This document shows, one piece after another, positions 14,838 through 22,538 of a DNA stretch of 64,000 bases (positions within the stretch are counted from its first letter, which is position 1; every line of letters begins with the position of its first letter). Under the pieces are notes generated by a model. It saw nothing but the letters and a program-made list of their open reading frames with translations. It made no database searches and had not been told where the DNA came from. The DNA comes from Caryophanales bacterium (lineage in GTDB: Bacteria > Bacillota > Bacilli > Paenibacillales > CANHCR01): positions 50,321 to 114,320 of the forward strand of contig CANHCR010000002.1 in NCBI GenBank assembly GCA_947459205.1, in the 5' to 3' direction. Position numbers and translations under genes: made by a program.

Positions 14838-15767
14838 TCATTTGTCTTTGTTCATTTTTGCCATAAAGGTTTGAACCGTCGCCATATTGATCGAATATGC
14901 CCACTGATCGCCTTTTTCCAAAATCCACACTTCATCAGCGCCGATCATTCCGATATACTCGCGCTCGATTTGGCGCCCCTCCAATGATTCGGTCAGCGTC
15001 AAACGAAAATCAGGAACGCTCGTATCCATCTCACTGACTGACTTCGTCGCCACCGTCGTCGTCCATGACAACAATTCAGTCAACACTGCTTTCGCTTCAC
15101 TATACTTATAATCCTTCTTGCCATGCAACTTCCACTTTTTTTCTTCTTCCGTCGCTCCGTCAGCCGTCATTTGCAGGTCAAACGACAACTCTTGCCACGA
15201 GGCTTGAATCCGGCGCGTACCATCATAATTGACGACAATCGGATTTTTTTCAATGAAATCAACCTCGCCTTTATTGAGCGCGTCGATATCGGCAGCACTG
15301 ACTTTGTAAACTGCCTTCGAATCATTGACTTTTACATAATTCGAACCGCCCGTCGGCAATTCGTCACCGACTTCGACGACAATCGTATCCTTGCCTTTGC
15401 GCTTCACTTCAAAACGTTCAGCCGGATTATCCAATCCAAAATCACCAAGATTCGCTGGTTTTTCGTCAATGACCTCGCTATAAACCATCAGCATCAACGA
15501 GTTGATCCAACCATCAATGTTACTGCTGTTTATACGCAAGTCAGGTTTAGCTTGCAAATTCCATTTACCGTCAGCGTACGACAATTTAACATCATTTTCG
15601 GCGGATTGAATCGAAATACTCTCGATATTTTCATTGGTCAAAGCCACCAACTCATTGACACCTTTTTCTTCCTCTTCCGATTCAACAAAAAAATCATTCG
15701 CGGCCGCATACCATATGCCACCTGCACAAACCAGCACTAGCAACAACGTCGGTAGCCATTGCTTCAC
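14838..15767 (-). CDS. DUF4340 domain protein, membrane anchored
   Basis: 309 residues. I place the start at the GTG at 15767 (GTGA overlap with the stop of the gldG-like gene, GGAGGAG just upstream). One N-terminal membrane helix (WLPTLLLVLVCAGGIWYAAA) is followed by an outside domain with repeated DUF4340 units, e.g. LSYADGKWNLQ and FGLDNPAERFEV. DUF4340 proteins regularly follow GldG-like genes in ABC clusters and probably work as an extracytoplasmic part of that complex. The substrate is unknown. Confidence 0.8.
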   Translation of the reverse strand: MKQWLPTLLLVLVCAGGIWYAAANDFFVESEEEEKGVNELVALTNENIESISIQSAENDVKLSYADGKWNLQAKPDLRINSSNIDGWINSLMLMVYSEVIDEKPANLGDFGLDNPAERFEVKRKGKDTIVVEVGDELPTGGSNYVKVNDSKAVYKVSAADIDALNKGEVDFIEKNPIVVNYDGTRRIQASWQELSFDLQMTADGATEEEKKWKLHGKKDYKYSEAKAVLTELLSWTTTVATKSVSEMDTSVPDFRLTLTESLEGRQIEREYIGMIGADEVWILEKGDQWAYSINMATVQTFMAKMNKDK

Positions 15768-17155
15768 GCTTTTCTCCTCCTCCACCAAATCAGTGCTGCA
15801 GTCATCAATAATAGTAGTGGGATGCCAATCACCGTGCCATAGAAAATGAGTTGCGCTTGACCAGGTGTAATCACTGCCTGCTGTACAGACTCCAAGCGTG
15901 GTCGAATCGTCAATGCATTTTCATTTTCGGCGATCCAGCCAATGCTGTTCAAGGCAAAATCACGATTCCCTTGCTGACCAAAGAAATCATCACTCAAGAA
16001 AAGCGAGTTGCCGACAACAATTGCTTTCGGTTTTCCGTCCTTCGATTCGACGGCATACGCGACTTCGAGCGGACCTTTAATATCAGCATCGGAGCGTTCA
16101 ATATCCGTCATGGTAATATTCGAGCGTTGAAAAATCGTCAAATCCGTCTTCCCGTATGCGGAATCACTCGTTTTTAATATCGGTCGAGCGACCGGGTCTT
16201 GCGTCGTTTCATCGGTAGCGAGCGCCAAAACACCAGGCATGACGGTCGCAAAGTCACTCTCCAGTAACTTATCAGTAATCGGGTGCTCCACATAATAAGG
16301 TAATATCGCAAGAGGATCATTCGTCATACTTTGCTGCAATTCCATAACTACTGCTTTTTGTTTGCGCACGCCGAGCGATTTCAAGAGCTTATCCCAGTTT
16401 TTCCAAGTATCGAGTTGGTCGGAAAACCCGAGCCCCACAAACAATTTGCCATCAGCCTTTGCATAATCGCTAACTGCTTTCAGCTCAGCATCGGTCAAAT
16501 CCGTTATCGGACCAACAAATAACAAAGCATCTGCATCTGTTGGAACTTTACCCTCACGAACCAAATTGATGTCCTTCAAAGAATAACCTTCGTTACTCAA
16601 TTCATCGCGGAACTGTTTCATCGCATCCGCCGGCATTTCTTGGTGACCAGCCACAAAATAAAGCGTGCTTTTGTTATCATTCGTCAAATTAATAATTGCT
16701 TGAGTAAACTTCTGCTCACCGCGAAACTCATAGGACATTTGATCAGGACCTGGCGCAATAATTTCATCGCTCTCCACACGTTCCTGCTTTTCACCCACCT
16801 CAAAAATTACCGTACCATTACGACTCACTTGATAGCGGGAAGCAACCGTCGGTTTTTTGTCCGGATTAATGATTTCGAGTTCGACGAAATCCGAGCGCCG
16901 ATCATACTCTTGCAGTACACCTTTCACTTCCGCAGTAATGTTATCACTGCCAGAAGCAAATAGCGTAATCTTTATCTCGGTTTTCAAATTTTTCAACGTA
17001 TCCGTTGTCTGCTTCGCTAAGGTGAACTGTTTATTCTTCGTCCAATCGAACTTCAAGTGATCGACAGAACCGAGGAACAATGTCAGGACAATAAAGATCC
17101 CAATGACCGCAAGCGACAATATTATTGTATTCGTACCTTGCCAACCTTTTTTCAC
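15764..17155 (-). CDS. GldG-like ABC-associated membrane protein
   Basis: 463 residues with an N-terminal membrane helix (NTIILSLAVIGIFIVLTLFL), a large outside ABC_transp_aux (DUF4350-like) domain and a C-terminal helix ending in WWRRRKA. Inside are FASGSDNITAEVKGVLQEYD, FRGEQKFTQAIINLT and LYFVAGHQEM, as in GldG-type proteins. GldG works with the ATPase (GldA) and permease (GldF); in Bacteroidetes this serves gliding, in Firmicutes the role is unknown. It is transcribed after those two partners, 11 bases from the permease stop. Confidence 0.8.
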   Translation of the reverse strand: MKKGWQGTNTIILSLAVIGIFIVLTLFLGSVDHLKFDWTKNKQFTLAKQTTDTLKNLKTEIKITLFASGSDNITAEVKGVLQEYDRRSDFVELEIINPDKKPTVASRYQVSRNGTVIFEVGEKQERVESDEIIAPGPDQMSYEFRGEQKFTQAIINLTNDNKSTLYFVAGHQEMPADAMKQFRDELSNEGYSLKDINLVREGKVPTDADALLFVGPITDLTDAELKAVSDYAKADGKLFVGLGFSDQLDTWKNWDKLLKSLGVRKQKAVVMELQQSMTNDPLAILPYYVEHPITDKLLESDFATVMPGVLALATDETTQDPVARPILKTSDSAYGKTDLTIFQRSNITMTDIERSDADIKGPLEVAYAVESKDGKPKAIVVGNSLFLSDDFFGQQGNRDFALNSIGWIAENENALTIRPRLESVQQAVITPGQAQLIFYGTVIGIPLLLLMTAALIWWRRRKA

Positions 17156-17166
17156 TTGACAGCCTC

Positions 17167-17877
17167 CTATTTCCAGCGTTTACGCGTCAGCACTTGTACC
17201 GTCAAAAAGATGAACAGCGCGCTGAGCGAGATGTAGAATATCAAATCAGACAGATCAAACAATCCTCGTTGCAAATCACTAAGTCTTCCGATCAGTGAAA
17301 ACTGCTCAATCAGCGGTTGTGCGTCGACATAGACGCTCGTACCGATCCATTCAATAATCCATAGCAACAGTAATATGCCAAGGGCCGCAATCCCCGAAAC
17401 CATCTGATTACTCGACAATGAGGATGCGAATAAACCGACCGACATCATCGTCGCTCCCATCACGAAGTAACCGAGGTAGGATAGCCACATCACTGGCAAT
17501 TCTAAAGTGCCGTACTGAGCCAAAATGAGCGGATAAGCAAAGCTGAGAGTGACAATTAGCAACAGCACCGTCAACGATGCCAAATACTTGCCAAGCACGA
17601 TTTCCGTCAAATTCGCCGGTGAGGTAAAGAGCAATTCGTCCGTTCCTTGACGCAACTCTTCGGATAATAAACGCATCGTCAAAAATGGAATGACGAACAC
17701 CGAGATGATCGACATCGAGTCGAAAATGAGGCGCACATCAACGAGTTGCGAACCGATGAAATTCGCAGAGAAAAAGTAACTTACGATCACAAAAAAGAAC
17801 GCGAACGCAGCATAAGATACCGGCGACACGAAATACATATGTAGCTCTTTACGAGTAATCGCAATCAGTCTACTCAA
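17167..17877 (-). CDS. ABC transporter permease, GldF/ABC-2 type
   Basis: About 236 residues from a TTG at 17877, placed 8 bases after AGGAGG inside the end of the ATPase gene. This gives an N-terminus xSRLIAITRKELHMYFVSP that fits the family; a GTG at 17895 is the alternative. There are six membrane helices. A conserved cytoplasmic stretch RLLSEELRQGTDELLFTSPA is typical of GldF-like permeases. Together with the neighbouring ATPase and GldG-like protein it forms one complex. Confidence 0.85.
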   Translation of the reverse strand: MSRLIAITRKELHMYFVSPVSYAAFAFFFVIVSYFFSANFIGSQLVDVRLIFDSMSIISVFVIPFLTMRLLSEELRQGTDELLFTSPANLTEIVLGKYLASLTVLLLIVTLSFAYPLILAQYGTLELPVMWLSYLGYFVMGATMMSVGLFASSLSSNQMVSGIAALGILLLLWIIEWIGTSVYVDAQPLIEQFSLIGRLSDLQRGLFDLSDLIFYISLSALFIFLTVQVLTRKRWK

Positions 17878-18832
17878 GTGATTCGCCCTCCTCACTGCTC
17901 GACCCTGTCAATTTCATAAACACATCTTCCAAACTGACGGATGAACGCGACATCTCCAAAATCGGATAACCCGCTTCGGCTAACGCATAAAACAGCTGCT
18001 CACGCACGTCACGAAAGGCCTTTACTTTGATGCGCGCTAACGATGCTTCATCGCTTGCTTGACGTCCGGCCATTTGCACCGATTTCACAGATTCGATTGC
18101 GTTGACCGTTCTCAGCACCTCAGATTCAGGACCTTTCACCGCGAGCGTCACCTCAAATCCCTCGCTGTTCGAATGCATCAGTTCGTCAGTCTTGCCGTCC
18201 ATCACCAACTTACCATCGTTAATGATGAGCACGCGATTACAAATTGAACTTACTTCTTGCAAGATGTGCGTACTCAGCAGAATCGTACGCTCTTTGCTCA
18301 GTTCACTGATTAACGAGCGCACTTCAATTATCTGTTTCGGATCGAGACCGCTCGTCGGCTCATCGAGAATAAGCAATTCAGGATCGTGCACAATCGCTTG
18401 CGCTAATCCTAATCGTTGCCTGAATCCCTGGGACAATCCGCGAATCACTTGCTGTTCCCGCCCTTCAAAACCAAGGCGCGTCAACACTTGCTCGATTCGT
18501 TCTTTTTGCTGTTTACGTGGAATTTCACGCAAATCTGCGATGAATTTCATATATCCCCAAACGGACAATTCCGGATACACGGGCGGCGTTTGCGGCAAGT
18601 AACCGATTTTGCGGCGAGCAGCACGCGGTAAATTCGTCATCGAAATGCCATCGACTAAAATTTCACCCTTCGTCGGATACAAATAACCAGTAATCAAGCG
18701 CATCGTCGTCGTTTTCCCTGCCCCGTTCGGACCTAAGAAACCAACAATTTCACCGCGATTCATCGAGAAGTCAATCTGGTTCACGCCGCGCATGTTGTCA
18801 TACGTCTTACTTAACTGCTTTACTTCAAGCAC
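17870..18832 (-). CDS. ABC transporter ATP-binding protein, GldA-like
   Basis: 320 residues. Walker A GPNGAGKTTTM near residue 35, Q-loop in GYLPQTPPVYPELSV, signature LSQGFRQRLGLAQAI, Walker B LLILDEPTSGLDP and H-loop STHIL are all intact. A C-terminal extension of about 90 residues follows, as in gliding-type ATPases. It is first of a four-gene unit (ATPase, permease, GldG-like, DUF4340) whose genes overlap or nearly touch. The 152-base region upstream (18833-18984) contains two direct TGTTCACA copies around a TATAA box, which may be its control region. Confidence 0.9.
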   Translation of the reverse strand: MLEVKQLSKTYDNMRGVNQIDFSMNRGEIVGFLGPNGAGKTTTMRLITGYLYPTKGEILVDGISMTNLPRAARRKIGYLPQTPPVYPELSVWGYMKFIADLREIPRKQQKERIEQVLTRLGFEGREQQVIRGLSQGFRQRLGLAQAIVHDPELLILDEPTSGLDPKQIIEVRSLISELSKERTILLSTHILQEVSSICNRVLIINDGKLVMDGKTDELMHSNSEGFEVTLAVKGPESEVLRTVNAIESVKSVQMAGRQASDEASLARIKVKAFRDVREQLFYALAEAGYPILEMSRSSVSLEDVFMKLTGSSSEEGESLE

Positions 18833-18984
18833 AAATCGTCCCTCCCTATTTTCAGAGTTCTATTTTCAGAGTACCTCATCTAGTTTACTTGATATTGCGT
18901 TTGCCAAACTTAAATAAAGATTAAACTTTGGACAAAGATTGTTCACATTATAAAGTGTTCACAATTCCGTCACATTTCAACGAT

Positions 18985-19944
18985 TTATGTCCGTCTACTG
19001 AACCACTTTTTTAACAGCCAATGATTGAGCGTCGCCATTGGCTGCTGAATCAAAATCGACAGCACCACCGGGACGGCTGCGAGCGGTCCAAAATATTGCA
19101 AACCAACAACAATCCCAAGCGAAATGTTGCGCATCCCCGCCAAATACGGCAATGTCGTGATTTGCGAACTTCTCCCTGGCAATAAGCAAGCGAGGAAGCC
19201 GAGCCCGTAACAAAGCACGACAACGAGCAACGTGACCGGAACGAGTTTCAACAAATCGCCTCGCAGTTCGCTCATAAAAGGTGTGATCGCGGCCACATTA
19301 ATCATCACAACGAGCATAAACGCGATTTTCGTTGACGGAGTCGCATAAGGATGTATCTTTTCGCGAAACGACCCCTTCGTCCAATGATTGACGAGTACAC
19401 CAATTGTCGTCGGCAAGACAATCATCAGCGACAAATCACGAAACAGTTCCCAATATTCAAAATCTAAGCGCGTTCCAAAAAATTGCGCCAACACAGCCGG
19501 CAAGATGAGCGGGCTGAGCAACGTGTCAATGACGACGAGCGCGAGTGTAAGTGCAACGTTGCCATTCGACAAACCAACCCAAATAATCGATGAAACGCCG
19601 AGCGGGATGGCAGCAAATAAAACCATACCAATGATGTACGGCGAACCTGCGCCGAACCAAAACACGCCGAGTTCATAGACAACCCACGGCGCCACCAAGT
19701 GCGCCAACAACAAAACGATCAACATCAACGCGGGTCTGCGAAACGTGGCCCGTAAATCTTCGACCTTACAACTAAGCGCCATGACAAACGTAATCCAGGC
19801 AAACAACCAAGCAATCCAACCGGTCAACGATGCCAAACGGTCAGCGAAAAAGAAGCCCGCCACCATCGATGACGGGATGATGACGAACATATATTTTTCG
19901 AAAAAACCATTAAACTTCAGGCCATAGTGACCGATCCGCGTCAC
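18985..19944 (-). CDS. BASS-family transporter (bile acid:sodium symporter-like)
   Basis: 319 residues with about ten membrane helices. Family marks are VVMALSCK-like FVMALSCKVEDLRATF in helix 3, AAIPLGVSSIIWVGLSNGN and the late GMRNISLGIVVGL. BASS proteins carry organic anions (bile acids, pantothenate, 2-keto acids such as pyruvate) with sodium; ACR3 arsenite pumps are more distant. The GTG start overlaps the TGA of the fumarase gene (GTGA), so translation is coupled. Next to fumarase and lactate dehydrogenase genes, a carboxylate substrate is a reasonable guess, no more. Confidence 0.8.
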   Translation of the reverse strand: MTRIGHYGLKFNGFFEKYMFVIIPSSMVAGFFFADRLASLTGWIAWLFAWITFVMALSCKVEDLRATFRRPALMLIVLLLAHLVAPWVVYELGVFWFGAGSPYIIGMVLFAAIPLGVSSIIWVGLSNGNVALTLALVVIDTLLSPLILPAVLAQFFGTRLDFEYWELFRDLSLMIVLPTTIGVLVNHWTKGSFREKIHPYATPSTKIAFMLVVMINVAAITPFMSELRGDLLKLVPVTLLVVVLCYGLGFLACLLPGRSSQITTLPYLAGMRNISLGIVVGLQYFGPLAAVPVVLSILIQQPMATLNHWLLKKWFSRRT

Positions 19945-21500
19945 TTGAACACCGGCTCTTTAAACGACGCCAGCTTGTCCAGTGAATGTTGCTCAACGTC
20001 GGCATGCAAACTGTTGCCGTGCGAGTCCATCGTCACGACAGCCGCAAAACCGCGCGTCTCCAAGTGCCACATCGCTTCAGGAATACCGAATTCCATAAAA
20101 TCAACGCCATTCACCTTTGGCAAACATTGCGCATAGTACTGCGCGGCGCCTCCTATCGCGTTCAAGTAGACGGCGCCATGTTCCTGCAATGCCTGCAACG
20201 TCTTCTTGCCCATTCCGCCCTTACCAATCACCGCACGAATTCCGAATTTCTTGATGATGTCACCTTGGTACGGTTCTTCGCGAATGCTAGTCGTCGGGCC
20301 CGCCGCCTTCACCTGCCACTCATCGTCATTTTTCAGCATCACCGGACCACAGTGATAGATCACCGCTCCGTTCAAATCGACAGGTGAATCGTGATCCATC
20401 AAATATTTATGGAGTGCATCACGACCGGTGTGCATCTCGCCGTTAATGATGACCACATCACCCACGCGCAGTTCGCGAATTTGCTCCTCGCCAATGGGCG
20501 TCTGTAACACAATCTCACGTGGACGCGCCCCATCAGACTGCGCCGCATTCTCTGTTGCCGAACCACCACTGCGAACCGCTGCTAGCGCCTCGTCCGCCGC
20601 TTCCGAACCTTTATAAATCCAATCGTTAATTTGTCCGTTCGTCACATCAATCAAAACACCCTGCCTGCGATATGCCCAGCAATTATAGGCCACTGAGACA
20701 AAGAAACTCGCCGGCAAACGATTTGCAACGCCGACTTTACAGCCAAGCAGCGTCACTTGACCGCCAAAACCCATCGTACCAATCCCCAATTTATTCGCAT
20801 GTTCCATCACATACTCTTCTAACTTCTGCAAATCAGCATGCGGATTGACATCGTCTACCGCGCGGAACAGTTGCTGTTTCGCAAGCTCGTAACCACTCGT
20901 GCGATCACCGCCAATGCCGACTCCGATAAATCCTGCCGAACAACCCTGCCCTTGAGCCTGATAGACCGCATGCATAATGCACTTGCGAATACCGTCCAAA
21001 TCGCGACCCGCTTTGCCTAGGCCCTCAAGTTCCATCGGCAAACTGTACTGGATATTCTTATTTTCGCAACCGCCGCCCTTCAAAATCAGGCGCACGTCAA
21101 TTTCTTCCTGCTCCCATTGTTCGAAATGCATGACCGGCATCCCTGGTCCCAAATTGTCGCCACTGTTGGCACCGCTCAGTGAATCGACCGAGTTCGGACG
21201 CAGTTTGCCATCCTTCGTCGCACGTTGCACCGCCGCCCGAATCGCTTTCTTGATTTCAATCTGATTCACGCCGACTGGCGTATGAACAATAAACGTCGGC
21301 ATCCCTGTATCCTGGCAAATCGGCGATACGTTCGTCTCAGCCATGGCTATGTTATCGGCAATCGTCGTCAGCGACATCGCCGCCCTTGTCCCTTGATCCT
21401 CAAGCTGCGCAGCACGTGCGACTGCACCGCGCACATCGCCTGGTAAATTGGTCGATGTTTCGACAATCAAGCGATACATACTTTCCTCAAAATGTTGCAT
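19941..21500 (-). CDS. Class I fumarate hydratase (Fe-S)
   Basis: 519 residues from the ATG at 21500, which has AAGGAG 9 bases upstream. It interconverts fumarate and malate using a [4Fe-4S] cluster. Candidate cluster cysteines are in SPICQDTGMPTF, GGCENKN and GQGCSAGFIGVGIGGDRTSG. The C-terminal beta-subunit-like half is fused, with LRVGDVVIINGEMHTGRD and GKGGMGKKT. Many Bacillus use the iron-free class II enzyme (CitG) instead; whether that also exists here cannot be seen. It lies after ldh and before the coupled transporter. Confidence 0.92.
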   Translation of the reverse strand: MQHFEESMYRLIVETSTNLPGDVRGAVARAAQLEDQGTRAAMSLTTIADNIAMAETNVSPICQDTGMPTFIVHTPVGVNQIEIKKAIRAAVQRATKDGKLRPNSVDSLSGANSGDNLGPGMPVMHFEQWEQEEIDVRLILKGGGCENKNIQYSLPMELEGLGKAGRDLDGIRKCIMHAVYQAQGQGCSAGFIGVGIGGDRTSGYELAKQQLFRAVDDVNPHADLQKLEEYVMEHANKLGIGTMGFGGQVTLLGCKVGVANRLPASFFVSVAYNCWAYRRQGVLIDVTNGQINDWIYKGSEAADEALAAVRSGGSATENAAQSDGARPREIVLQTPIGEEQIRELRVGDVVIINGEMHTGRDALHKYLMDHDSPVDLNGAVIYHCGPVMLKNDDEWQVKAAGPTTSIREEPYQGDIIKKFGIRAVIGKGGMGKKTLQALQEHGAVYLNAIGGAAQYYAQCLPKVNGVDFMEFGIPEAMWHLETRGFAAVVTMDSHGNSLHADVEQHSLDKLASFKEPVFK

Positions 21501-21558
21501 CTCCGATTCTCCTTTTGTGACTATTTCCATTGCTAATTATAGCATAAATAAGAACCAA

Positions 21559-22506
21559 TCAAAGTCCGTTCTGACGGAGCACATTTTGAATGACAGACGC
21601 TGATACGAACAGTTTTTCACGCTCATCCGCTGACAAATTCAACTCAATCAACTCACGCACGCCGTCGCGGTTGATAACCGCCGGTAAGCCAATGCAAATG
21701 TCGCACAGTCCGTACGCTCCCCCAGGATTCACAGACGCCGTCAAGATCGCTTTCTCATCATGCATGATTGCTTCGCTCACTCGCAGCAAGCCCATTCCAA
21801 TCGCGTAATACGTCGCTCGCTTACGCTGAATAATCTGATAGGCAGCCGTTACGACATCTTTAAATATCGCATCCATCGTCGCACGATCCTGCTCATCATT
21901 CGCATCTAAAATCTCAAGCACCTGCTTTGCGCCTACATAAGCGTGACTCCACACCGGCAACTCGCTATCTCCGTGTTCACCAATGATGTAAGCATGGACA
22001 TTGTGCGGATCGACGTGAAAATGATGTCCTAGCAAATATCGGAACCGCGCTGTATCGAGCACTGTCCCTGAACCAATCACACGTCCTTCAGGCAACCCGC
22101 TAAACTTCGCAACAGCTGCTGTCAATACATCGACCGGGTTGCTGGCCACCAAAAAGATGCCGTTAAAGCCAGCATTCATCACCTGTTCCGTTACCGTGCG
22201 CATGATGTTAATGTTTTTGGTCGCAAGATCGAGCCGCGTCTCACCCGGCGCTTGGTTCGCCCCCGCTGTTAAAACAACCATATCACAATCTTTGCAATCG
22301 GCATATGTACCCGCCCAAATGTTCATCGGCACAGCGAACGGCAACGCATGGTTCAAATCCATCGCTTCCCCTTCAGCCCTGCGCGCATCCAAATCAATCA
22401 AAACCATTTCATGAAAAAGTCCTTTCGGCAATAGGGAATAGGCATAACTCATGCCCACCATCCCCGTGCCGATTACAGCAACGCGACTACGTTTCGAATG
22501 TCTCAT
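21559..22506 (-). CDS. ldh: L-lactate dehydrogenase
   Basis: 315 residues. It reduces pyruvate to L-lactate with NADH. The NAD site is VAVIGTGMVGMSYAYSL. The substrate loop reads AGANQAPGETRLDL: Gln where malate dehydrogenase has Arg, hence lactate specificity. IGSGTVLDTARFRYLL and the catalytic His in GEHGDSELPVWSHA are conserved. The true MDH of this genome is at 25144-26097 and has the Arg form, a useful contrast. It lies between hrpB and fumarase on the same strand with short gaps. Confidence 0.93.
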   Translation of the reverse strand: MRHSKRSRVAVIGTGMVGMSYAYSLLPKGLFHEMVLIDLDARRAEGEAMDLNHALPFAVPMNIWAGTYADCKDCDMVVLTAGANQAPGETRLDLATKNINIMRTVTEQVMNAGFNGIFLVASNPVDVLTAAVAKFSGLPEGRVIGSGTVLDTARFRYLLGHHFHVDPHNVHAYIIGEHGDSELPVWSHAYVGAKQVLEILDANDEQDRATMDAIFKDVVTAAYQIIQRKRATYYAIGMGLLRVSEAIMHDEKAILTASVNPGGAYGLCDICIGLPAVINRDGVRELIELNLSADEREKLFVSASVIQNVLRQNGL

Positions 22507-22538
22507 CCTCTATTCCTTCTTTCTGAGTAATTGATCGT

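Noticed and set aside
15123-15740. 205-codon plus-strand frame opposite the DUF4340 gene
   Set aside because: Antisense shadow with no start signal; the minus gene is coupled to its neighbours.
18924-18960. Palindromic operator between the ABC unit and the BASS gene
   Set aside because: The TGTTCACA copies are direct, not inverted, and the -35 on either strand is poor; kept only as a remark under the ATPase gene.
21559-22506. Calling this gene a second malate dehydrogenase
   Set aside because: The substrate loop has Gln (ANQAPGETR) as in lactate dehydrogenase, while the mdh at 25144 has the Arg form.
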